From: Lycorma delicatula
Taxonomy: Eukaryota > Arthropoda > Insecta > Hemiptera > Fulgoridae
Length of the DNA stretch: 64,000 bases
Assembly: GCF_047948215.1 (NCBI RefSeq)
Contig: NC_134455.1
Coordinates: 164,406,575-164,470,574, forward strand
Reading direction: 5' to 3'
This document shows, one piece after another, positions 10,640 through 21,261 of this stretch (position 1 is its first letter; each line of letters starts with the position of its first letter). Under the pieces are notes generated by a model. The model saw only the letters and a list, made by a program, of their open reading frames with translations, had not been told where the DNA came from and did not search any database. A program made the translations under genes and the position numbers.

Positions 10640-13060
10640 AAAAATGGAAACAGATATGAGACCATACAATGTTGAACTGCAACGCTAGAGCACTTACCTG
10701 CGTTGCAGGGTAAAACTATCCAAAACATCTTTGATCAACGCAAGTCCCTTTTTATATCGCATAGAATGTCTGTGGATATTGTCACGGCGATCAGGTTGGA
10801 GGTTTCGAGGAAGCTTGGTTTTGTGTCCAGCCCATCTTCTAATGATGGCACAGTGGATGAAGCATCCGTTCCTCTCAATCCTATGGCGGATCTGTTTGAG
10901 AATTTACTGCGCGACGGTGATGTGGATCCGACATTGAGACCCAGGATTCCTGAGTTGTGGGAGAGAAGTGGCACGAACTTAATAATTGATCAGGTCAATC
11001 AACTTTTAGCTAATAAAGTTTCACACGTTTCCAGGACCTGCACGAGTTGGTTTACGTCGGTACTTTCACAGTAACAGTCGCTAGTGGCCAGCGAGTTGGA
11101 GGAGCTATAAGGCGAGATAGACCTGGGATGCCAGCTTGGGAGTTTCGTCTGACTAGGAAGGTTAACAAGCTGCGAAGAGAGATTGGTCGTCTGACCACAT
11201 TTATGACAGCCCAGAACCCCAGCTAGAAGGTGCAAGCTGCTGCGGAGACCATTGCCAGCATCCATAGGAACCCAAAAAACAAATCGGTTGGGGAAGTACT
11301 GGATTTATTGAAACTATCTTTTTATATTGGTACTTATTTATTTACATTGGTAATATCCTGTAGGATGTGCCGTTATAAAATAATTAATATACGGCGTGAA
11401 CAGAACCACTTGTTCAGAACCAATCAGCTTGAGTTCTATAAGAGGCTGCAAACACCAGCTGTGCAGCGGCTCCAGATTTCGGCAGCTCCTTCCAATATTG
11501 AAGTTTTGGATTACTGGGCTCCAATCTGGTCGAGCTCGTACGGCATCGTGATGGAGCTGAATGGATCCGTGATGAGAAGAGAATAGTGAATCGGGTGCCA
11601 ACTGTGGTTGACCATATTGTAACTTTGGATGATGTGATTGGGTCTGTTGCTCGGACGCACAACTGGAAAGCACCCGGGATCGACGGAGTGAAGAACTATT
11701 GGTTCAAGCGCTTCTCAGCCATACATGGGTGACTTGCTGAGTTTTACTAGGCGTTGTTGCAGGATGCGAGTGTTATACCAGGATTTTTCACCAAGGGAGT
11801 GACCTACCAGATTCCCAAGACTGTTCCAGTTGGGGTCGACCCTGCAAAATACCGACCTATTACTTGCCTCCCAACAATTTATAAGATTTTTATATCTATC
11901 TTGTGTGCCAAAATTTCTGACCATCTAGACCGGCACCAGATTATTGAGGAAGAGCAGAAGGGTTGTAGAAAGAACAGCAGAGGTTGCAAGAAGCAGTTGG
12001 TGGTGGACATTCTTCTCTTTTCCTTGGCTAATAAGAGTCGGTACAATCTATATACTGCTTATATAAACTATAGGAAAGCCTTCGACTCTGTGACGCATTC
12101 TTGGCTCGTGGAAGTGCTTTTTTTAATATAAGATTGACCCCTTGATCGTTGGGATCCTGGATGCGCAGTGGACAAATAGTGCGACTGTCTTGTGTTGACC
12201 GTCTCTAATAAGGAGCCCACGACCACTGGCGAGGTGGTGATTCATCAAGGTATATTTCAGGGTGATTCTCTGAGTGCGCTCTGGTTTTGTATGTCGCTGA
12301 ACAACATCCTAAAATCGGCCAATGAGGGGTTTGTAATTGGCCAATACTCTTAGTGCTACCTCATGTGCATTGATGATATAAAACTTCTTTCCGATACCAA
12401 GAAGGGTGTCCAGCGGCTTGTTAAGTTGGTCGAGAAATTCAGTATCGACATACGCATGAGGTTTGGCTTAGACAAGAGTAAGGTTAATGACATGAGAAAA
12501 GGAGTTTGGTCGCACATAGATGATTTTAGTGTGCCGTTCATGGATCCCCCTTCGGTGATGACAACTATTCAGCGTGGGGAACCATATCGGTATCTTGGCT
12601 TCACTCGATAGGGGAGTTAGCCACGGCCAAACAAGGGAGGCCCTTACATATGGCTTCAAGGCTCGTGTGCGTGCTGTTATGAAGTCGCAACTGAGCGGGG
12701 ACAATAAAGTCCCTAAAGGCAATAAAGAGCATCATTACCTACGCTGTGCCGCTGTACAGTATCACCTGGATCATCGATGTGACGATACCACTGGCCTCTA
12801 ACACCAGAAGCAATGTGCCGAGAAGCTGTTGAAGTACAAGGATTTGGCGGATCAAGTCAGGGAGGTTTGGACCCAGCGAGAGGTTATAATAGTGCCCATC
12901 GTCATTAACGCACTTGGAGAGACTCCGCACGCTTCATACGACACTCGGAGCCGTTGGCGTTCAACCTCGCCTCTTCCTGCCAATGCAGAAAGCAGTGATT
13001 TTAGACACGTGCTCATTGATGAGGAAGTATATACCTCTGGATTTGGTGGATAATGAACCT
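10640..13060 (+). pseudogene. R4/Dong-like non-LTR retrotransposon ORF, multiply frameshifted
   Basis: The plus strand encodes a protein resembling the single ORF of R4/Dong-type elements, split over several frames. The N-terminal region begins near 10703. A basic segment RLTRKVNKLRREIGRLTTFM lies near 11143-11205. The RT fingers (NWKAPGIDGVKNYWFKRF, about 11662-11715) are followed by AKYRPITCLPTIYKIF, then EEQKGCRKNSRGCKKQLVVD and RKAFDSVTHSWLVEVL (about 12070-12120). The active-site box is CIDD (12363-12375) where YMDD is usual, followed by KLLSDTKKG. The C-terminal YKDLADQVREVW and LDTCSLMRKYIPLDLV end near 13050. There are at least four frame changes and several stops. Clade assignment is from memory of the family. 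Confidence 0.85.
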
Positions 13061-13695
13061 GGAGCTCTGATGTGTGCCAGGTTGCATTTTTTCAAAGAAG
13101 AACCTGTATGATTTAATGATTTTACTTGCAACAACATCTGTGCAAACGTCCGGGGCGGGCAACGACATGGTACTTTGGTACCTGCACTTATGTCGACCAA
13201 CGGGGAAATGGTCTTGTTCATGAACTCCCTTTGGAGTACGGGATTGGCGGTCCTGAACTATCCGAGCTGGTTGCGGTTGTGCTTCTCGATTTCGCTGCTG
13301 GCAGCGGGGGTGGGAGGCATGACCGTGATCTGTTTGCCGACGCTGGGCGGAGTGCAGACAGGGAGTGCCTATCCCCCTTTTCGGTTGTGGAGCCGGGTTG
13401 AAGGTGGGCTACTGTGAGCTTGCTCTGCCGAAGTCTTGCGCCGTCCAGCCTGAGTCAGTCACTTCGGCCCTTGGCAGGGATTGTCCCATGGGTAAGAGTG
13501 TCGGAGTCCTTACTGCTGCGTGCGAGCGCTGGGATGTCGGTATCGTGAGTTAGGTAGTACCTGACTCTCCTGCCTGTGTTAAATTTGTGGGAGGCGGCTA
13601 ACTGAGGCAACTCAGGCAGGATCAATGATCCGGGGCACGCTCAACCGTTTCTCCGCTGGCACCTTGCGAGACATTGACTGGCAAAGGATAGGATC
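13061..13695. other. GC-rich non-coding block (3' UTR of upstream element or 5' UTR of another)
   Basis: Base composition shifts sharply to GC-rich compared with the surroundings. It begins just after the end of the R4-like ORF. Overlapping short frames here look like by-products of composition. It could be the R4-like 3' UTR, or the leader of a second element whose ORF begins at 13696. Confidence 0.45.
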
Positions 13696-14022
13696 ATGGA
13701 AATAACAACTTCCGTGGCAGAGGATCCACGTAAAATCGAATCCCCGAAATCACAGAAGCATTTAGCTGAGAGAGCGAAACATTCAGCCGTCCCACACGTT
13801 CTTGCAGTGAGTACATCCAGTCTTGACTCTGATGTGCTTCTGGCTGTTCCAATGGAGGCGGTGTCATCTGATACCGGCAGCAGGAGATCCTCTGCGTTTT
13901 CCACCGGAGGAACTGAAGGATGGATCTCAGATGTACCAGACACCGAAGAATTTGATATCGAGGCCTTCAGGAAAATGAAGAAGAACAAGAAAAAAGGATG
14001 GCCTAAAGGGAAACCAAACTGA
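13696..14022 (+). CDS. 108-codon Ser-rich ORF with basic C-terminus; possible ORF1 start of an unassigned element
   Basis: An open frame of 108 codons starts with MEITTSVAEDPRKIES. It has a serine-rich middle (AVSSDTGSRRSSAFSTGG), an acidic patch (SDVPDTEEFDIEAF), and a strongly basic end (MKKNKKKGWPKGKPN) before a TGA stop. Composition is far more GC-rich than the DNA to its right, and the change at about 14030 is abrupt. Basic, low-complexity N-terminal segments of this kind occur in ORF1 proteins of non-LTR retrotransposons, so I infer a 3'-truncated element. I do not recognise the protein, and a chance frame in GC-rich DNA is possible. Confidence 0.4.
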   Translation: MEITTSVAEDPRKIESPKSQKHLAERAKHSAVPHVLAVSTSSLDSDVLLAVPMEAVSSDTGSRRSSAFSTGGTEGWISDVPDTEEFDIEAFRKMKKNKKKGWPKGKPN

Positions 14023-14029
14023 TAGCTTT

Positions 14030-14779
14030 AAGCAAGAGAAAGGTCAAATATCTCAATAGAGAATTTTAAAATTAAATGTATTTTTTTTATTTTTTAATGA
14101 TATAGATTTTTGAGATTTTAATATAAGTGTTTTGTGCGTGATGTTAAATGGTAAGGGCCCTTTACACCTTTATCATACTTCGTTTAATAGATTCCTCAAT
14201 GAGTGTTTTAATTTTCATCACAGACAAGATTTTGTTGTTGAGAGTTTTCACTAAATTCGCAAGAAATGGCTAGAAAGATTTTAAAATGACAAGGGCCTTT
14301 ACATCCTTTTTATGTTGTGTTTTCGGGGTTTTCAATAACCATTGACAAGTCTGTTTAGATGGTCTTTTTGACAAGACAAGTTCTTGACTATGTCACCTGT
14401 GTTCTGTTTTCTGGGGAGGAAAATATATTTTATCTATTGAATATGTCGCTAGCGTTTTTTACCGGGAGTGAATAACTAGTTTTTCTTTTTTGTTGTAGAA
14501 GGGGCAAATGACCATAGCAGTCGATGCCCATAAAACTTCAAAAATAATAAAAATAAGAAGAAACCTTTACTGAAGTTAAGTAAAAATATAAAAATTTAAA
14601 AACAATAAAAAGTTTCTTTCACCAATGTAAAAATCTCATTATGTAATAGTTTGTACCGGGTTCTTTGATGTTCATTAGACCAATTTTAGTGAACCATAGG
14701 TCTCTCCAACCGGTCCTAAGCAAACCTGCCAAATAACTTAAAATTAACAAATCATCTCCATAATCTTATCTCTTGATTT
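14030..14779. other. AT-rich stretch, no gene seen
   Basis: The composition returns to AT-rich directly after the GC block. No motif, repeat end or RNA gene was found. Confidence 0.45.
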
Positions 14780-15640
14780 GGTCAATCTCTCTTCCTTGTA
14801 TCATAAATTAGATACCCATTTGTCATTGTCTTAGCCCTCCTGCCTGGATCGATTTTGGTTATATGGCCGGTCCATTGTGGAGAATCTTTTAACATCTCTA
14901 ACTCAGTACTGTAATATTGATGGCTTTCATTTTTCCTTCTTTCTGATTCCCAACATGATTCTTTCGATGGCACATGGAAACGTCTCTAATTTAGTCAGAA
15001 TTATCTTCGAAATTAGCCATTTTTGTAACTATAAGTTAAGCAGGAAAAATAGGACTACCTTTTTAAACTCTAATTCATTGCAATTTTAAATATGAATTTT
15101 AGTGACCAGTAAGTTTTGCAACTTAAGGCGATTTTCCTCTCAAACTTCTCTTAGCATTTCTTTCTCAAAAGAAATTTATAGTCCAAGATAAGTTTGTCCA
15201 GTACAAGACGGTTCTATCCATTTCATTTCACTTTCTTTCCTTTTAATAATATTTTTTTAATTTTTTTTGTTTGTTAGGAACACCCGTTTTTATATTAATC
15301 CGGCTTCCTTTCCAGTGCTATTTAATTCCTCTACTTAATTGTCCACTCATACAACCCGTATTCGCCAACAGTATTATGTTATCCACAAAAGAGCAGATTT
15401 CCTCTTTTTTTTTCATTGTTTTCTCTATTATCTTACAGCATGAATGTTATCTAGAATAGAAAATGCTCCCCTAAATCCTTTCTTTTCTAGCGGCTGGTTT
15501 TCTGAGTGTTATTCTAATTCTTGGTTGAATTGTTTTTGGAAATATCTTTTTAGTAGCTGTCAAACTAATCCATCTGTAGTTTTTAATGTTAGAAGTAGAA
15601 CCTTTCTTTTGAAATAAAATGTCTGAATTTACACCAATAT
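14780..15640 (-). pseudogene. RTE-like non-LTR retrotransposon remnant, internally deleted
   Basis: Minus-strand pieces follow the order of an RTE-type RT: FQKKGSTSNIKNYRWISLTA (near 15560-15620), then IQPRIRITLRKPAA. An active-site-like segment FVDNIILLANTG (near 15350-15390) stands where FADDIVLLA is usual. C-terminal pieces AIERIMLGIRKKEK (near 14935-14975) and WTGHITKIDPGRRAK (near 14830-14875) follow, the latter like the AGHIARxDPGRW end of these proteins. The spacing between palm and C-terminus is too short, so much of the protein has been lost. All pieces are interrupted by stops. Confidence 0.6.
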
Positions 15641-15949
15641 AAATGATACCTCTTTGCTTTTAATTATTGTATTGGAACGAATTGTGAGAACTGGAAGTAA
15701 GATATCTGCTGGTATTTTAACTTACTCTTTTGTGATTTACCTGGAGATTTTTCACGCTTAAGATTTTTAAGAACGGAACTTATTCTATCTTCCAAAAAAA
15801 AGGTGGCTCTTCTTTTCATCACTATTCAGCTTCTTAGAAGCAGTTTGTATTTCTAGAATCAGTCTGTTTTCTTAACAAAGAGGCTGGTCCGTGATGAGTA
15901 GCAAAATGAATGGAATGTTACCATCAACAATAAACTTGCCTGGTTAAGA

Positions 15950-16250
15950 ATGCTGTGTCACCGTGGAGCTCTTCATGCAGGAGTAATCGTCAAGAGGAAG
16001 TTATTATTTGTCGTTTGCAAACAGAGCACACTAAACTCACTCATTGACACCTGATGAATTGGACCAATGCATCGGTTTGTGTTCGTTGCGACTGCCAACT
16101 AACGGTTCATCACATCCTTGTGGACTGTGTCTATTACGCGGCATTGCGTCGGAAATTTAAATTAGACACTAACATCCGAAATATCTTAGGGAACAATATG
16201 TCGATGTTATCGAATGTCTTATTATTTCTTTAGGCCGTGGGTCTGTATTC
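15950..16250 (+). pseudogene. I-clade retrotransposon, C-terminal end of ORF2
   Basis: Translated fragments EEVIICRLQTEHTKLTH and RCDCQLTVHHILVDC, then YYAALRRKFKLDTNIRNILG and SNVLLFL, match the Cys/His-containing C-terminus of I-clade ORF2. In full-length elements this follows the RNase H domain. Upstream RT and RNase H are absent, so it is a 5'-truncated copy. A 38-bp part of it (16159-16196) is nearly identical to 17293-17330 on the opposite strand. Confidence 0.7.
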
Positions 16251-16760
16251 GATTATTTAATAATTATGTTAATGTTTTTTTTAGTGTTTTATAAATCCTT
16301 TTAGATATTTACAATTCTGCCTGTGACATTGTACGTTTTTATTGTTAATTTATTTTCCTTTGACGAAACAAAATAAATAGTAAATTTGGGAAATAGTTTA
16401 TCCCATGGTAATTTTGTTTTAAGTTAGAATTTTACTATTATATCATTTAGGTTTTATCTCATTTTTAACATGCGAGAAAGGCACTTTTCATCTATGCTTT
16501 ACTGTGTCAGGAATATTTTTCATTGTGATATTGCCCGTTTAATTGTTAATTTTATACATTTGCTCTTATTTAATTTTTAAGTTTGGTATTGTTTACGTAA
16601 ATTGTTTATTACATTAGTGTTATGTCCGGGCGCTGATAACGACACTTCCTTTATGTGTACAAGAAAAAAAACACAAAGCACTTGAAGTTTCAATACCTTT
16701 AAACATTTTTATATTTGGTGTCAGCATAAAATCAATCTCATTCTTATGCGTACCTTAAGT
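16251..16760 (+). other. Probable 3' UTR of the I-clade copy
   Basis: AT-rich non-coding sequence continuing in the same orientation from the ORF2 end. No poly-A boundary could be fixed before the SINE that follows. Confidence 0.35.
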
Positions 16761-16882
16761 TACTTCAGAGGATGAGGTGAATGATTTGTAGCGTGTATGA
16801 AAATATCACGCCCGACCGGGATTCAAACCCGGGACTTCCCGATGAAAGGTCGAGACGCTACCATTTGGCCACAGAGGCTGGG
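16761..16882 (-). mobile_element. SINE, head A family (minus)
   Basis: Reading the minus strand from 16882, the head has a B box (GGGTTTGAATCCCGGTC) and continues to a tail ending CATCCTCTGAAGTAA. It resembles the copies at 4433 and 4903. The A-box side reads CAAATGGTAGCGTCTCGACC. Confidence 0.8.
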
Positions 16883-17259
16883 GTACCATTTGAGACTAGC
16901 CATGTCCACTTTTCCCTTTTTAAATATGTGTTGATTATTTACATTTACACAATTCTTCTTGACTAGGTTTTTATTACTAATTTTAGTATTACAAAGTGCA
17001 CAAAACAAATTAATTTTGATTTTGAACCCAAAGGCGATTTCTTAATACACAATTTATTACAATAATGTTTATTAACAACTGTTTCGCATATTAAATCCAT
17101 CTGCATTGCAAATAATAGATATTATTTGCCTTGCAAATAATTACAAGGCAACCAAATAATTTGTTAGAAGTCTTCAGAAAACTACTCATTAATAAATAAT
17201 CCATATTCAAACAAAATTTGATATCAAAACTGCAATTCACCTGATATATATTAATTCGT
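16883..17259. other. No gene seen
   Basis: AT-rich DNA between the SINE and the tail of the I-clade element. It includes short repeats of TTGCAAATAAT near 17105-17140. Confidence 0.4.
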
Positions 17260-18930
17260 TTATACGTCATATTTTGACATTTTACATCATTTTTGTTTCC
17301 TAAGACATTTCGGATGTTAGTGTCTAATTTAATTTATGTCATTAACATAATTGACATTTTACATCATATTTTGTCTTTTTACATTTTTTTAAATGTAAAA
17401 TTTACAAGGTTTATTCTCCACAGGAGGATATGAGCACGGACATGATGGAAAGAACGAGGGTGTGCAACATTTATATGCTGCAGCAGACGTCGTGTACGGA
17501 CACCCACAGGCGCAGTACAGCGTGGACTGTCCTCATACTTTCTTAAATTAGGATTCCTAAGAACTGGGCCAAAAGCCGGGTGATTCGGCTGTCCTTTGAG
17601 ACGGGCAAAATAAGATAACAAAAGCTGGTCTCGTCTATCCCAAAGTGATGGCTCGCCACAGTCTACAAGTAAGCTTGCGATAGGGCTTGATCTAAATGCA
17701 TCTGTGGCAAGCCGAAGAAAAGCATGATGTACACCGTCCAGCATTTTAAGCACGATTTGACGAGCTGAAGAGTAAGCGAAACAACCATAATCTAAACGGG
17801 AACGAACAAGGGAATAGTAAAAACGTAACATACATGAACGATCGTCTCCCCAATTGGTGTTACTAAGGACCCGCATCAAATGTAAAAGTTTGGAACATTT
17901 TGTCCTCAATTCCTTTATATGTTTGACCCGAGTAAGACGGCTATCAAAAAGCAAACCTAGAAACTTGACGTAAGGAGAGACAGCAATAAGCTCTCTGTTC
18001 AGAAAAACCTGCGGAATAGAAGGGTTCTGTAGCCGAGAAAAGATTACACATTTCGTTTTGTTGGATGAAAATGTGAAACCAGTAGTTCTGGACCAAGCTT
18101 CAAGGCGAAATATAGTGTTCTGTAGCAGTCGTTCTGCAGTGGGCGCTGAACGGCTCGCAATATAAATAACAAAATCGTCAACGAATAGAGAACATGAGAC
18201 AGGAGCCTGTACACAAGTGGTAATGCTGTTTATGACTGTAGAAAACAAGGTGACACTTAATACACTACCTTGAGGTACTCCATTTTTCGAGATGACATTG
18301 TCTGAAAGTGAATCGTCTACACGAACACGAAACGTTCGGTGATTTAAGAATCCCCGGATAAAAGCAAGCATATTGCCCTTGATCCCCATCTCTTGAGGGC
18401 GTTAAGAATACCACGTCGCCAGGCTGTGCCGTACGCCTTCTTTATATCGAAGAAGATAGCAACGAGGTGTTGGCGGTTCAGGAAGGCGTTTTGAATGGCT
18501 ATTTCCATTGACACTAAATGGTCAATGGAAGATCGTCCTTGTCGGAAACCACACTGTTCCGAAGAAAGAAAGCCATGTTTCTCCAAGTACCATGTAAGCC
18601 TGCGGTTTACCATTCTCTCCATTATTTTACAAACACGCTTGTTAAAGAAATAGGGCGGTACCTTGAGGGATCGGTTTTGTCTTTACCAGGCTTTAGTACT
18701 GGTATAATAAATGCCTCTGACCAACTGGGCGGGAAGACTTGTTCGGAGAATAAACCATTGTAAATATCCAAAAGATGTAGTCCTAAGTTAGGAATGTGTG
18801 AAAGCATACAAAAGCGAACGTTGTCTGGTCCAGAGGAAGTGTCACGTGAGTTCTTAAGTGCGTGCAACAGTTTTTTAAATAGGAATGGAGTGTTCAATTC
18901 ACCAACCGAATCACCAATGTTTAACGACAA
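17260..18930 (-). pseudogene. I-clade non-LTR retrotransposon RT, 5'-truncated, RNase H deleted
   Basis: Three long frames in tandem cover the RT. 18930-18622 has the fingers (SGPDNVRFCMLSHIP, then VLKPGKDKTDPSRYRPISL). 18622-18344 has SSEQCGFRQGRSSIDHL and LVAIFFDIKKAYGTAWRRG. 18389-17379 has NGVPQGSVLSVTLF, the catalytic box FVDDF (18171-18185), FTFSSNKTKCVIFS, VKFLGLLFD and the thumb up to LLWRINLVNF. The catalytic aspartates are intact. After the thumb, only about 30 bp separate the stop from a tail (LDTNIRNVLGNKN, 17293-17330) that belongs after RNase H, so RNase H has been removed by an internal deletion. A frameshift lies near 18370 and the left and right frames do not join. Codon-level preservation is better than for most elements here. 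Confidence 0.9.
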
Positions 18931-19176
18931 TATACATAGAAATTACGTACAAAATATTACTTAAGTATATATTAATTGATTTAACTTGAATATTTACACT
19001 AACTGACAAACTAAAATGATCTGAAATAAAATCAAGTCGTTTGCCGAATTAAATTAAGTTATTTATATAGATCAAGCGCTGCATAAAAATTATCACGCTT
19101 AAATTTGTATTGTAGATAACACAAACAATAAAATAAAATAAATACCATAAGTATAAATGACGAAGACAGATGTGAA

Positions 19177-21260
19177 TTGAACTTCAGAAGACAGAAGTGA
19201 AGTCCAGGCAAAATTGTCAAGGAAATAGTGTACAGACACCCTTGGACAGTATAGGATGTATTCAACGTGGCACTAGGAAAGACATGCTTCCCAGACTATT
19301 GGAAAGACACAAGATTAGTCTTGATTCCAAAAACCAAAGACCAAAATTCAGGAGAAACTACATACAGAACGATATGTCTGTTAAATACCACTGGGAAATT
19401 ATTCGAACGATAGATTGTCACCAGACTCGGAGTTGAACTGGAAACGAGAGGTGGATTGTCTCACAAATAATTCAGTTTTGTCAAAGGAAGATCCACGGTT
19501 GACACTCTGCAGTACGTGATTAACTAGGCCAGAGAAAGAGCGAGTGGTTCTCGGCGTCGATGAGTGGTATCGAGAATACCGTTGGTTGTTCTCCTAGACG
19601 TCAAAAATGCTTTCGGGAGCCTCTCCTAGTTATCCTAGTTATAACGCCTGGTTATCAATCAGGCGTTAAAACTAGGATTGAAAAAACTAGTAATTGAAAA
19701 AAACTGTAGTCCATATTTCATAAGTATTACAAATTCTTACCTTCATCACAGAACGATGCACGTCAGTACTGAAGAGGGAGAAGTCCCAGTTGAAGTATTC
19801 GGAGGAGATCCGCAGGGGTTGGTCCTTGGACCACTCCTGTGGAACTTAGCTTTCGATGGGGTGATACGTATCGAGTTCGATGGAAACGTGGAACTAGTGG
19901 ACTATGTGGATTACATAGCTTTTTACTGGGTAATACTAGGGTATTCTGAACAAGAAGTGGAGGAGTATGCAAATGCCGCGATCATCAAAATACAGGCATG
20001 GCTGTCAGACAAAGGGTTGATGTTAGCGCCCACTAAGACCGCAGCGACAGCATTAACTGGCCGTCATAGGCTTCGAAACATAGTCGTCCGAGTAGGTGAT
20101 AGGACATCCCCGCAACCGACACGGTCAAATACTTAGGCGTATGGTTGCATAAAAACCGATTACATACTGTACACTTGAACAAGGTGACTGAACATGCAGA
20201 AACTGTCATCGGGAATTTAAAAAGATTGATGGGTAATCACCGGGGACCAAGTCCCTCTAAGAGAAAACTGATACTGGCCGTAGCCATGTCAATAATATAC
20301 TATGCTGTTCCGGCTTGGCGGAGGCTTTTGATAAAAAACGAAATCTTCAACGGATCCCATCTTTACAGCGTAGGATGAATATAAGCATAATATCGGCTTA
20401 CAAAACTGTTTCACAGAATGCACTCGAGATGATTGCGGGAGTTCCTCCCGTACATCTTCGCGTCCTGATGTTGAAAAAGATGTGACATGGTCTGCCACGC
20501 AAAGAAGCCCGAAATCAGATGTTGGAAGAATGGCAGACATACTGGCAAGCCTCAAATACCGGTTGTTGGACAAGAAGGATGATTCCACGAATTGACTCGT
20601 GGGTCTCCAGAAATCATGGGGAGGTGGGCTTCCCATCTGTCTCTCGGTTGTTGACAGGGCATGGAGGGTTTGGAGCTTACCTCCACCGCTTTGGCAGAAG
20701 GCCCGAACCGGTTTGCCAATACTGTGAAGAAATAGATACTGTGGAACACACCATATACTTGTGTCACCGGTGGGACGAACTGAGGCACACATGAGCCATT
20801 CAAGGACTGACACAGGATAATACCGTACAATACATCTTAAAGGGAAATCGTGAATGGAACGCCGTAGCAACCTTAGTCACGAGTATTATAAAGAATAAGG
20901 AACGAGACGCTGTTGAGTGAAACGGGGTAACCTGGAAGTAGAGTCTCACGGGGGCAGCTCTGCTCATGAGAGGGTGGTTCGCTAAGGTAGGCCACTCTTG
21001 ATGACTGACCGGGGACCCCCTGAGTTCGTGAGTATTAAAAAGAAGACCGAGTCCCGGCTGGATCCCTCCCTAGGAAGGGGGTACGGTTAGAGGCAGGCAT
21101 ATAAAAGACCCCCCAGTCTCGGCCTACTGGGTGAACGACTCTCGCGGGGAACGGCATAGCCGAGTCCTGCGAGGTCTCAGTAGGTTAGAGGCAAAGGCAA
21201 CCTCTGAGGGTGTGCAATGCATTAGCTGGTCCACCCTCCTAGGTACGGGAGAAAAAAAAA
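19177..21260 (+). pseudogene. R1-clade non-LTR retrotransposon, 5'-truncated, with poly-A end
   Basis: Coding signal starts inside the RT: CFPDYWKDTRLVLIPK near 19285-19330, then a degraded copy of KGRSTVDTLQYV and VVLLDVKNAFGSLS. Next are PQGLVLGPLLWNLAFDGV and the active site VDYVDYIAF (19895-19922), where YADD is normal, so it cannot be catalytic. After that come KGLMLAPTKTAA, KRLMGNHRGPS, a thumb region, and the C-terminal Cys/His knuckle CQYCEEIDTVEHTIYLC (20714-20764). The ORF is broken by several stops. A GC-rich 3' UTR follows to an A10 run at about 21251-21260. The matching 9 bp AGATGTGAA at 19168-19176 and 21261-21269 may be the target duplication. Confidence 0.9.
19634..19676. repeat. 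Hairpin inside R1-clade RT
   Basis: CCTAGTTATAACGCCTG (19634-19650) pairs with CAGGCGTTAAAACTAGG (19660-19676) with one mismatch and a 9-base loop. It sits where RT domain 3 should continue, so the reading frame is disrupted. Confidence 0.85.
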
Positions 21261-21261
21261 A

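Noticed and set aside
20289..20870. 193-codon minus-strand ORF
   Set aside because: It is antisense to the R1-clade thumb and knuckle region, which is recognisable on the plus strand.
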